Source: Cacconaster sp045642485
GTDB taxonomy: Bacteria; Bacteroidota; Bacteroidia; Bacteroidales; UBA932
Assembly (NCBI GenBank): GCA_045642485.1
Contig: JAZUIV010000062.1
Span: 1 to 35,678, forward strand
Reading direction: 5' to 3'
DNA length: 35,678 bases
Position numbers and translations under genes: made by a program. Shown in pieces: positions 9,501 to 15,977 of this stretch. Numbering within the stretch: the stretch's first letter is position 1; each line of letters starts with the position of its first letter. Under the pieces are notes generated by a model. The model had not been told where the DNA came from. It worked only from the letters and a program-made list of their open reading frames with translations, and did not search any database.

Positions 9501-9680
9501 TGAGTACTTTCCGTCAACGTCGGTGATGGTTCCGTCTGAGGTTCCCTTCACCAGAATGCTGGCTCCGATGACGGGGCCCGCATTGTCGCTGACTGTACCC
9601 GAAACTTTTACGTTCTGCGCGTTCACGCCTGCGGCGAAAACGAGCACAGTTGCGAGTAAAGCAAACAGTTTTTGTTTCAT
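6564..9680 (-). CDS. SusC-family TonB-dependent outer-membrane receptor, complete
   Basis: A 1038-residue outer-membrane importer paired with the adjacent SusD. Order: signal peptide (to about VNAQ), regulatory-like beta-sandwich domain (about 24-105), plug (MLQGQIPGV, VWVVDGIPGAP-like, LKDAASAAIYGAQSG), then the 22-strand barrel ending in FSFGIKLTY with a terminal aromatic residue. The ATG at 9680 is preferred over an in-frame start 25 codons upstream because MKQKLFALLATVLVFAAG is a proper signal peptide and the extension is not. A length near 1000 residues is normal for the family. The first 200 or so codons are almost the same as those of the truncated SusC at the window start, including 89 identical bases. 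Confidence 0.97.
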   Translation of the reverse strand: MKQKLFALLATVLVFAAGVNAQNVKVSGTVSDNAGPVIGASILVKGTSDGTITDVDGKYSISVPANATLVVSFIGYQTEEVAVGSRSVVNVLLKEDSELLAESVVLGYGVATKKKDLSAAVGVVADPQALAAHPVTSTESMLQGQIPGVTITAQGGDPTSTPSMVIRGQGSKNGDSVLWVVDGIPGAPINSLSDIESIVVLKDAASAAIYGAQSGAGGVILVTTKKGTKGVSVSYDGLVGVRQASNVLQPLNAEQQLEITKLAYQNAGLALPDGWDVSKNPYIGTTRTNWMDEIFRTALYHRHNLSFNAGTDKSKNLISIAFEDNQGVLVGTYKKKVGVNYRGEMQVNKYFKFTADLNWSTSDGRGANTDAGTDGVIVNALQMPSSADKYYYTGTGFGGTTTEDPEYIAKYGSFSGIHGIVVNPLRQLLADNIYDGNSKLFTTAGIEIGNIVKGLKFNSRFTYYTNQQHYKRFTPKRTECGSPNPINELYESSYKDNGWKTENTLTYDRTFGKHTVGALLAATADSYNSRGNSISRKYFEDESETLQYLKYSNSTPEVDDWYTGDDANVAFIGRVSYSYDDRYFVTGSFRRDMAGRLPKDNNGGNFPAVTGAWKISSEPFFPKNAAVSFLKLRASWGRIGNLGSVPRNYKSSTLNSGSDGKIAIYGTETTTPFGAHIWNGKALNPNLTWETSEQLDFGLDAGFFNDRLNLGVDFYNKRTYNLIQEQKMNWPHTIGVSAMTINLGEIQNKGVELSLGWSDKVGDFSYYVNGNAAYNKNKVLNIGVTDADGNAAVWENSFQYRDVRFYNRTEEGGELNQIYIIKCLGLFQSDAEAAAYVDKNGNRIQPNAVGGDLKFEDFNGDGKIDAGDRQLFGSSVPDLTYAFNLGFTWKNLSFSAMLQGVAGAQALQLGKMAYAGMSSKVHNRSVDIYDSWSFDKSSNIPRISALDNNSNFMTGSSWYLEDASYLRIKNVSLSYDLTSAIRKAHHFGERNSSLLVYFSGENLFTFTKYTGMDPECGQNDFLRYPISRVFSFGIKLTY

Positions 9681-9724
9681 ACTATATAGTTTTAAGTAAG
9701 GTTTTCCTATCAAATTGAAGACAA

Positions 9725-9768
9725 TTTTGCAAAGTTTGTAAAAAAACAGATACAAACTTTCGCAAATT
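9725..9768 (-). promoter_or_regulatory. Inverted repeat and candidate promoter upstream of susC
   Basis: AAAGTTTGTA (9731-9740) and TACAAACTTT (9751-9760) are perfect 10-base arms around a 10-base A-rich spacer. The pairing continues outward as TTTTGC/GCAAA with one bulged base. Minus-strand TTTG (9753-9756) and AAACTTTG (9730-9737, one mismatch to TAnnTTTG) could be -33 and -7 elements 15 bases apart, so the palindrome would cover the promoter. It could be an operator for a LacI-, GntR- or SusR/hybrid-sensor-type regulator. A terminator for the upstream ROK gene is the alternative, but the arms are AT-rich. Confidence 0.55.
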
Positions 9769-9801
9769 GCGACAATTTATCCTCATTTTGCGAATATCGC
9801 A

Positions 9802-10626
9802 TCATTCACATATCGCCGCTGCCCCAAACAATCCGATATGGTCTGTCTGACAACGGTGGATTTTCAACCTCTCCACAGACTTGGAATATGGAAAGTCATC
9901 CAACTCCCGATACATCGAATCCTTGAAGAAATCAAACGCATTTGCAATGCTTCCTCCAAACACTATAGCCTGGGGGTCATACGCAAAGAGTATCAGTTCG
10001 ACCAACTTGCCCACGTGATGTCCGAATTCCGACATCAATGCAAGAGCATCAGAATCTCCCGCCACGGCCGCCTGCGCCACATCCTTCCCGGTTGTGCCCT
10101 TGCCTTCAAAGAAACGGCTGCTGCAGTAGTATTCATAATCTTTGTCCAGATAGGGAGCGCTGCCGATTTCGCCGGCTCCGGTGTTAACTCCCCGATAAAG
10201 CCTGCCTCCGACGATTATGCCGGAACCCACTCCGGTCCCCAGAGTTACACAGACGGCATCGTCATAGCCTCTGGCCTCGCCGAAACGGGCGACACCGAGA
10301 GCGAAACAATTGCAGTCATTGTCAACACTTACGGGAAGGCCGTACTTTTCCTGAAGTATCTCCTTCAGATGGACCTCCTTCCAGGAGGGAATGGCCACCA
10401 CGTCGTATATTATGCCGCGGACCGCATCCACTACGGAAGGGACTCCGATGCCGATTGCGGTCACCGCAGGGCTCATAAGCTTGTCTATCAGAGAACAGAG
10501 CTGATCTATGACATCCTGTTCGCTGCCTGTCGCATTGCAGGGTATCTGGATGATATCGTGGACTGAATTATCCTCGACAAGGCCGGCCCTGATTTTGGTG
10601 CCGCCAAGATCAATCGCAATAATCAT
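9802..10626 (-). CDS. ROK-family sugar kinase (glucokinase-like), lacking the zinc motif
   Basis: A 274-residue cytoplasmic ATP-dependent sugar kinase, presumably phosphorylating the monosaccharide released by the neighbouring glycosidase. The ATP-phosphate motif IAIDLGGTKIRAGL is at the N-terminus, the sugar/catalytic segment VDNDCNCFALGVARFGEA in the middle, and the second phosphate loop VCVTLGTGVGSGIIVGG follows. The usual ExGH plus CxCGxxGC zinc site is absent: here it is GEIGSAPYLDKDYEYYCSS. It is shorter than typical ROK kinases (about 300). Related Bacteroidota glucokinases are remembered to share this form. Its start overlaps the glycosidase stop by 4 bases (ATGA), so it is the third gene of an operon. 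Substrate (glucose or another hexose) is not determined. Confidence 0.88.
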   Translation of the reverse strand: MIIAIDLGGTKIRAGLVEDNSVHDIIQIPCNATGSEQDVIDQLCSLIDKLMSPAVTAIGIGVPSVVDAVRGIIYDVVAIPSWKEVHLKEILQEKYGLPVSVDNDCNCFALGVARFGEARGYDDAVCVTLGTGVGSGIIVGGRLYRGVNTGAGEIGSAPYLDKDYEYYCSSRFFEGKGTTGKDVAQAAVAGDSDALALMSEFGHHVGKLVELILFAYDPQAIVFGGSIANAFDFFKDSMYRELDDFPYSKSVERLKIHRCQTDHIGLFGAAAICE

Positions 10627-12224
10627 AACTGGACCTTCCCGCTTTTTTCGACCTGAACCGTACTGCTCTTTCCGTTGCCCCAGAGGACGACAAGCTTGAA
10701 GGGTTCTGAAGTCTCTATATTAATTATAGGTGTATCTTCGGCATTCTTGCGGGCTGCCACCTTGAGGGATATTGAAGCATCGGGGCCGAAAGGATATCTG
10801 TCGATGCCGTGCTCCTCAAGATTGGTGATGTCCCACTCGACCGTCTTCTCGGAATAGTCGGATTTGATACCCAGGACATACTCGATGAAAACTGCAATCG
10901 GCGGAAGTCCTGTCCAGCCGACAAAATCCTTGCGGGCCATAAATCCCGGTTCCTTGGTCTCGGGTGCATAATACTCCCAAAATGTGCCTGTATCCTTCCA
11001 CACATTGAACACGCAGTCATAGTGGTTACGGGCAACTTCGCGGCAGAGCTTGTGGTAGCCCTGACGCCACAATCCGTCAATGACCATATAGTTGGCTCCG
11101 GGCCATACACCGCCCTGCCAGTATCTTCCGGCAGCGTTGTATTTGGGATGGTCGGCGGAAAGGGAGGGGACTCTGTGTGTCCTGTTGAATTCAACGTCAT
11201 TTTCAAGATGAGCCACCAGCTTGTCCAGTTTCTCCTTGTCGAGAACGTCGGTCTGCAGAGCCCAGAATGCACTGATTCCCTTTGTGTCACACAGGGAGCC
11301 GTCCGCATAGCGGTCGTGCAGGAAGCTGTCAGCTTCGCTCCACATCTTTTCACCCACGTGGGCCTTGAGGAATTTCATCTCGTCCTCCATATCCTCTATT
11401 TCCTGCCAGCGCTCGATATAGAAACCGATCTGGAGGAGAGAATAATCGACCAGGTACTGTTGAAGGTTGGCATCAAGCCACTCCATATGTCCGTGGGAGT
11501 AGATGGGGTTGTATTCCGGCTTTACGCGGGGCATATTGTCCATACCGGTCCCCCATCCGCTGGTCCAGTAAGTGCCGTTGGGCCAGGTGCGGTTGAGTTT
11601 CCACCATTTGGCATAGGCGCACAGGGCGGGGAAAATGGCGTGGAGACGGTCGATGTCACCGAACTGCTTGAAATAGGCCAGCTCCACCCAGGGGAGAAGG
11701 TTGGGGCCGGTGGAGGTGGGATCATATCTCTCGAAACAGTCAGAGCCGTCGGCCCGGATTTCCCTACAGATGAATCCGTCGGGATGCTGCTTCGCGTAGA
11801 AGTTGTCCAGGGAGTTCTGGAAAGGGAAGAACCGGTAGCCGTAACGGGCGAACATCATCATAAATGCAGTGTCCCACATAAAGATGTTGCCGTTGTATGC
11901 CACGTCGAGATAGGATGATACGAACCCCGAACCGTCTTTGGGCTGACAGATGTTGCCGATGGCAATCTGCCAGGCGTGCCAGTACATCTCAATCTCTTTC
12001 TCGTGTCCTTTCCAGAGGGGAGAAGGCAGGACTTTCTTCGCCTGTTCGAAGGTACCGGGAACTGTCTTGACAGGTGTCTTTGTCCTGAATTCATTCTCTG
12101 CCACGAAAACATTCTTCACATAGGTGTTCTTGTAGGGGAGTTCATAAGGTCCGGACTTGAGGTCCTGGGAAAAGGCCGAGGCCGACAATGTCAGCAGAAG
12201 CCCTAAAATCACTGCTCTTTTCAT
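10623..12224 (-). CDS. Secreted GH63 / MGH1-like (alpha/alpha)6-barrel glycoside hydrolase
   Basis: A 533-residue periplasmic or secreted glycosidase with signal peptide ending near SAFSQ. The body is a six-hairpin toroid of the GH63/GH37 clan: YNGNIFMWDTAFMMMFARYG, GWGTGMDNMPR, GGVWPGANYMVIDGL, WKDTGTFWEYYAPE, FVGWTGLPPIAVFIEYVLGI. By comparison with GH63/GH37 enzymes, the Asp of TGMDN is the likely general acid and the Glu of FWEYY the likely base. A small beta-sandwich follows to the C-terminus. It lies 18 bases after the phosphatase gene and overlaps the ROK kinase, forming one operon. Expected substrates are alpha-glucosides or alpha-mannosides (including mannosyl- or glucosylglycerate-type); the exact linkage is not predictable. 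Related trehalases are a less likely identity. Confidence 0.85.
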   Translation of the reverse strand: MKRAVILGLLLTLSASAFSQDLKSGPYELPYKNTYVKNVFVAENEFRTKTPVKTVPGTFEQAKKVLPSPLWKGHEKEIEMYWHAWQIAIGNICQPKDGSGFVSSYLDVAYNGNIFMWDTAFMMMFARYGYRFFPFQNSLDNFYAKQHPDGFICREIRADGSDCFERYDPTSTGPNLLPWVELAYFKQFGDIDRLHAIFPALCAYAKWWKLNRTWPNGTYWTSGWGTGMDNMPRVKPEYNPIYSHGHMEWLDANLQQYLVDYSLLQIGFYIERWQEIEDMEDEMKFLKAHVGEKMWSEADSFLHDRYADGSLCDTKGISAFWALQTDVLDKEKLDKLVAHLENDVEFNRTHRVPSLSADHPKYNAAGRYWQGGVWPGANYMVIDGLWRQGYHKLCREVARNHYDCVFNVWKDTGTFWEYYAPETKEPGFMARKDFVGWTGLPPIAVFIEYVLGIKSDYSEKTVEWDITNLEEHGIDRYPFGPDASISLKVAARKNAEDTPIINIETSEPFKLVVLWGNGKSSTVQVEKSGKVQL

Positions 12225-12242
12225 ATATGCACCTTAAAGTAT

Positions 12243-14168
12243 TTATTTGGTCAACTCTCTGATTTTACGAGGTATGTCTGTATTTTCATAGGTACCGAGG
12301 AATTCACTGGAGTGAGGGCCGTAGGCGAAGACCGGAAGAATCGTGGGAGTGTGGTCATTGCCGAAATAGAGGCCCATTATGCGGCCTGTCTCTCTGTCCC
12401 CATCGAGTATTACCAATCCTCCGGTCTCGTGGTCGGCGGATACCACCACAAGCGTCTGGCCATCCTCATCCGCGAACTTGAGCGCCTCCGCAATAGCCAT
12501 ATCGAAGCTCAGCATCTCGAGGACTGAACCCGGGAGACACATCGAGTGGCCCGCATAGTCAATCTTGGCACCTTCCACCATAAGGAAGAAACCGTCCCTG
12601 TTGATTTTCTGAAGCTGGGCGATAGTCCTTCTGGTCGCCTCGGCCAGATAGTGGAGATTCTGCTCACCGGCAGCCTCGTCAAGACGCTCATCAAGACAGA
12701 GTACCTTGCCCTTCTGGGCATCAATCTGAGTGTAGTCGTCAATGATGTCGAAGCCGTAATCCTTAAGTTCCTTCATAAGATTGCGGCCGTCGTTCCTGCG
12801 GGTGAAATCCTTGCGGCCACTGCCACAGACGATGTCAACCTTGGATTTGAGGATGTCGGCGGTAAGGTCATCGGATTCGTCACGCTCGACATTGTGGCCG
12901 TAGAATGCGGTCGGAGTGGCATCGGCGGCATCACCCAGAGTCAGGACACCTGTAGCCAGCCCCTTGCCTGCAAACCAGTCGGTAAGGGAAGGATACTCCT
13001 GGCCGTCAACGGAAGATGCGATATGACGGTTGGCGTTCTTCTCGCCTGTTGCAAGTGCGCTGCCGGCAGCCGCAGAGTCAGTTGTAAACTGGTCGAGGGC
13101 GTTGTTGTGCTGGAAGCCGACATATTTCATATTGAACACGGAAAGACCCCTGTTGGCATAGTCGCCGGCCAAAATCTGGTTGAGTCCCATTCCGTCACCG
13201 ATGAGGAAAATCACGTTCTTGATTTTACGGTCAGCATTGTCACTGCGGTAAGTGGGGGTATAGACATCAATACCCTTGCTGAGCTGCAGTTTGGAGTGCT
13301 GGAAACCGGCGAAACCACGGGTCACCTTGTCAAGCTTGGAGGTGTTGGAGACGGCGTCCTGAGTAAGGCTCTTCACACCTATCTGGAAGTTCTTGTCACC
13401 CCAGCGGGAGAAGAACATCGCGCACTCCTCGGGCTTGTCGGTATTGAAATAGTCTATCCCGAAGTTGTAGAATGTGTAATATGCCGTAAGGGTCTCAGGG
13501 CCTCCCCAGAAACGGATGTCCTTGCCCATTGCGTGAACCTTGCCGATGACTTCCATAACCTTCTCTTCCTGCTCCTTGACAAGAGAGCCCTTTCCGTTCC
13601 AATGGGCATAATCGGTGAAGCAGGCGCTGAAAAGAGCCACCTGTTTGAGCTGCTCTTCGGTATAGTTCAGTTCGACGTCACCGTCATACGAAATCCAGGA
13701 GGGATATTTGGAAAACTCCTCAGGCGCAGGCCTGTTGCCGGTTATCACAACTCTCACGCCCTGAGTGGCAAACACGTCGGGGTATTTTTCCAAAGAAGCA
13801 ACGATGGCGGACATCGTAGGCTCCGTCTCCTCCTTTATGTCCACCAGTATCTGGAGAGTCTTTGACTTGTCGGGATAAGGATGCCCCCCGTTCTGGCGGA
13901 ACATCTTCACGGCCGGTTCCACATAGAGATTCTCGAAAGTCCTGTCAGCGGAAACATCTTCCTTGTTGTGGGCAACAAGCAGTTTGCCGTCAATATAGTA
14001 GAGGTCACTCTCCACCGAGGCAACTCCTTGTGCATAAGCCTGATAGAATGGCACAGCCCGAGTGTAGTCGTTATGTGAATGGATTAATATAGGAGCTTGC
14101 GCGGCAGTAACTCCTGAGAATAAAAAGATAGTGCACGCAACGGCGGCGATTCTTGATAAAGTTCTCAT
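12243..14168 (-). CDS. Secreted fusion: glycerophosphodiesterase-like domain + alkaline phosphatase
   Basis: A 641-residue secreted two-domain protein with signal peptide to about TAAQA. Residues 27-260 form a PI-PLC/GDPD-type TIM barrel: HSHNDY (30-35), ASVESDLYYIDGKLLVAH (E53, D55, H67) and ILVDIKEE. Residues 315-641 are a PhoA-type alkaline phosphatase: IGDGMG with metal ligand D325, TTDSAAAGSALATG with nucleophile S365, VEGAKIDYAGH, VVVSADHETGG and DHTPT. All expected phosphatase metal ligands appear present. A phosphodiester could be cut by the first domain and the monoester by the second. The ATG at 14168 is preferred over the TTG at 14180, which would sit where transcription is expected to begin. 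First gene of the operon with the GH63-like enzyme and ROK kinase. Confidence 0.9.
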   Translation of the reverse strand: MRTLSRIAAVACTIFLFSGVTAAQAPILIHSHNDYTRAVPFYQAYAQGVASVESDLYYIDGKLLVAHNKEDVSADRTFENLYVEPAVKMFRQNGGHPYPDKSKTLQILVDIKEETEPTMSAIVASLEKYPDVFATQGVRVVITGNRPAPEEFSKYPSWISYDGDVELNYTEEQLKQVALFSACFTDYAHWNGKGSLVKEQEEKVMEVIGKVHAMGKDIRFWGGPETLTAYYTFYNFGIDYFNTDKPEECAMFFSRWGDKNFQIGVKSLTQDAVSNTSKLDKVTRGFAGFQHSKLQLSKGIDVYTPTYRSDNADRKIKNVIFLIGDGMGLNQILAGDYANRGLSVFNMKYVGFQHNNALDQFTTDSAAAGSALATGEKNANRHIASSVDGQEYPSLTDWFAGKGLATGVLTLGDAADATPTAFYGHNVERDESDDLTADILKSKVDIVCGSGRKDFTRRNDGRNLMKELKDYGFDIIDDYTQIDAQKGKVLCLDERLDEAAGEQNLHYLAEATRRTIAQLQKINRDGFFLMVEGAKIDYAGHSMCLPGSVLEMLSFDMAIAEALKFADEDGQTLVVVSADHETGGLVILDGDRETGRIMGLYFGNDHTPTILPVFAYGPHSSEFLGTYENTDIPRKIRELTK

Positions 14169-14186
14169 ATTTTTCTTCAAATTTTA

Positions 14187-14194
14187 CAAATTTA
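14187..14194 (-). promoter_or_regulatory. -7 promoter element of the phosphatase operon
   Basis: The minus strand reads TAAATTTG, a perfect TAnnTTTG, 18 bases upstream of the ATG at 14168. A -33 TTTG at the best spacing is not obvious. The intergenic region to the divergent gene is only 96 bases, so the two promoters lie close together and could be co-regulated. Confidence 0.5.
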
Positions 14195-14220
14195 CAAAAA
14201 AACGGCAAAAAATCTTCTTT

Positions 14221-14248
14221 TTTGAAAATTATAATCTTACTATCTTTG
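14221..14248 (+). promoter_or_regulatory. Bacteroidota promoter (-33 TTTG, -7 TATCTTTG) for DUF6057-like/CxxCH cassette, copy 2
   Basis: TTTG at 14221-14224 and TATCTTTG at 14241-14248 are 16 bases apart, matching the -33/-7 consensus. The ATG is 16 bases beyond. This rules out the in-frame TTG overlapping the -7 box as a start. Confidence 0.75.
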
Positions 14249-14264
14249 CTTGGTTATAACGATT

Positions 14265-15977
14265 ATGGGAAAAGCGGAGAAATATCTCAGATTCATTATT
14301 CCGGCAGCTGTTTTCGCTGCGGCGGCAGCATTCTTCGGCCTGGGATATCGGTACCACATCTGCCATCAGGAACAGTTCCAACTCTTCGAATTCACAACTG
14401 AGTACCTCTTCTCCACCATTGCCGTCCCCGGAGGGTTTTCAGATTGGGCAGGCCGTTTCCTTACCCAGTTCTACATTTACGGATGGGCGGGTTCTATAAT
14501 CAACGCCGCTCTCATTACAGCCATCTATCTTCTCTGCACCGGAGCGTCATATGGCAAAACCGCCATCTCCCGAATACTGCTGATTCTGCCGGCAACCGCT
14601 TTCACCGTATTCCTGACAGATGAAAGGTCTCTTCCGGGAGCTTTGGTAGCGGTGGCAGTCGCGATGGCCGCGGCGGTACTTGCAAAAAAAGCGAAAACCC
14701 GCAAGGCACGGGGGCTGGCCGTAATCCTGTGCACACCTCTCCTCTACTGGATCTGCGGCCCGGTGGCGATTCTGCTCCCGCTCCTTGCGGCAAAGGAAAT
14801 TCGCCCTGCGGCAGCCGCAGCCTCCCTCATTCTGGCCTTGGCAATGCCTTTTGCGGCATCCTTCCTGCTCCACCAGAGTCTCAGGGCTCTGGCTTTCGGA
14901 GTCCACTACTCCAGATATATCACCATCATTCCCACGGCATTATGGATAGCCGTCGGTCTCACGGCGCTTTTCTGCAATCTTCCAGGCATCAGCTTCAGGA
15001 AGCATACTCCGGAAACAGTGCTCCGGATCTTCTGCCTGATTGCCGTGACCGCAGTATCCGTATGGGCAGTCAACAGGAACGCCGATTTCAAGAAAGAGGA
15101 GATGATGGCGTACGATTACCTCTCCCGCAATCAATCCTGGGAAGAGATTATCGGACAGGCACAGAAAAAGCAACCGGACAGACCCCTTTCCGTGAGCACT
15201 CTCAACCTTGCCCTATCGCAGACCGGAAAAATGTCCGAGAATATGTTCAAATTCTATCAGAACGGCACTGCGGGTCTGTTCCCTCCCTTCTCAAGAGTTT
15301 TCACCACTCCCCTTTCCACAGCCGAAATCTTCTGGCATCTGGGGTTGGTAAATGCCGCACAGCATTTCACCTTCGAAGCGCAGGAAGCCATTCCGGATTT
15401 TCAGAAAAGCGGACGGTGCTACAGGAGGCTTGCCGAAACAAATCTCGTAAACGGAGATTACGCAGTAGCGGCGAAATACCTCAACGCCCTGTCTCACACT
15501 CTTTTCTACAGAAATTGGGCAAAAACGGCATCTCTTCTGCTGGGGGATGAGGAGGCGATTGCGACCCACCCCCTCTACGGGGCGATGAGAAAAAGCAGAT
15601 GCCAAGAAAAGGACAGTTGGTTCAAGGATACGGCAGTGGATTCGGTTCTCACAGATATCGTGAACGAACAGCCGGGCAACCGCACCGCAAAAGAATATTT
15701 GCTCGCCTGGTATCTTCTCGACCGCAATCTCGACGGCTTTGTATCCCACTTCAAACCCGATGAATTCAACCCGGTGCCGGAAACGTACCAACAGGCTTAC
15801 CTTCTGCATATGCTCGAAAATCAGATGGCCCTTGAAGATGCTCCGGATTTTGTCACCGGAACGGTAACGGATCGGTTCAAATCTTTCATCAAGGCTCTGC
15901 AGTCAAGGCAGACAAACAAATTCATCTCCGCAAGTTACGGAGATACATACTGGTACTATGCAATCTACAGGCAGTGA
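14265..15977 (+). CDS. DUF6057-like polytopic membrane protein with C-terminal helical-repeat domain (copy 2)
   Basis: A 570-residue paralog of the protein at 3354-4817. The first half has about nine hydrophobic segments (FIIPAAVFAAAAAFFGLGY first). The second half is soluble and TPR-like (RRLAETNLVNGDYAVAAKYL, LFYRNWAKTASLLLGD, AKEYLLAWYLLDRNLDGF). The N-terminal YRYH and QFYIYGWAG match FRYH and QFYCYDYAG of copy 1. The protein ends in DTYWYYAIYRQ, and its last 20 bases overlap the start of the CxxCH lipoprotein. The ATG at 14265 is chosen because the upstream TTG at 14250 lies at the promoter -7 box edge. Function is unknown; a scaffold or transport role for the partner lipoprotein is inference only. 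Confidence 0.8.
   Translation: MGKAEKYLRFIIPAAVFAAAAAFFGLGYRYHICHQEQFQLFEFTTEYLFSTIAVPGGFSDWAGRFLTQFYIYGWAGSIINAALITAIYLLCTGASYGKTAISRILLILPATAFTVFLTDERSLPGALVAVAVAMAAAVLAKKAKTRKARGLAVILCTPLLYWICGPVAILLPLLAAKEIRPAAAAASLILALAMPFAASFLLHQSLRALAFGVHYSRYITIIPTALWIAVGLTALFCNLPGISFRKHTPETVLRIFCLIAVTAVSVWAVNRNADFKKEEMMAYDYLSRNQSWEEIIGQAQKKQPDRPLSVSTLNLALSQTGKMSENMFKFYQNGTAGLFPPFSRVFTTPLSTAEIFWHLGLVNAAQHFTFEAQEAIPDFQKSGRCYRRLAETNLVNGDYAVAAKYLNALSHTLFYRNWAKTASLLLGDEEAIATHPLYGAMRKSRCQEKDSWFKDTAVDSVLTDIVNEQPGNRTAKEYLLAWYLLDRNLDGFVSHFKPDEFNPVPETYQQAYLLHMLENQMALEDAPDFVTGTVTDRFKSFIKALQSRQTNKFISASYGDTYWYYAIYRQ

Noticed and set aside
10809..11918. 369-codon plus-strand open frame opposite the GH63-like gene
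   Set aside because: Antisense shadow of a conserved glycosidase, without a promoter or domain.
12546..13865. 439-codon plus-strand open frame opposite the phosphatase fusion
   Set aside because: The opposite strand encodes a full set of phosphatase and phosphodiesterase motifs, and the plus-strand translation shows no family features.
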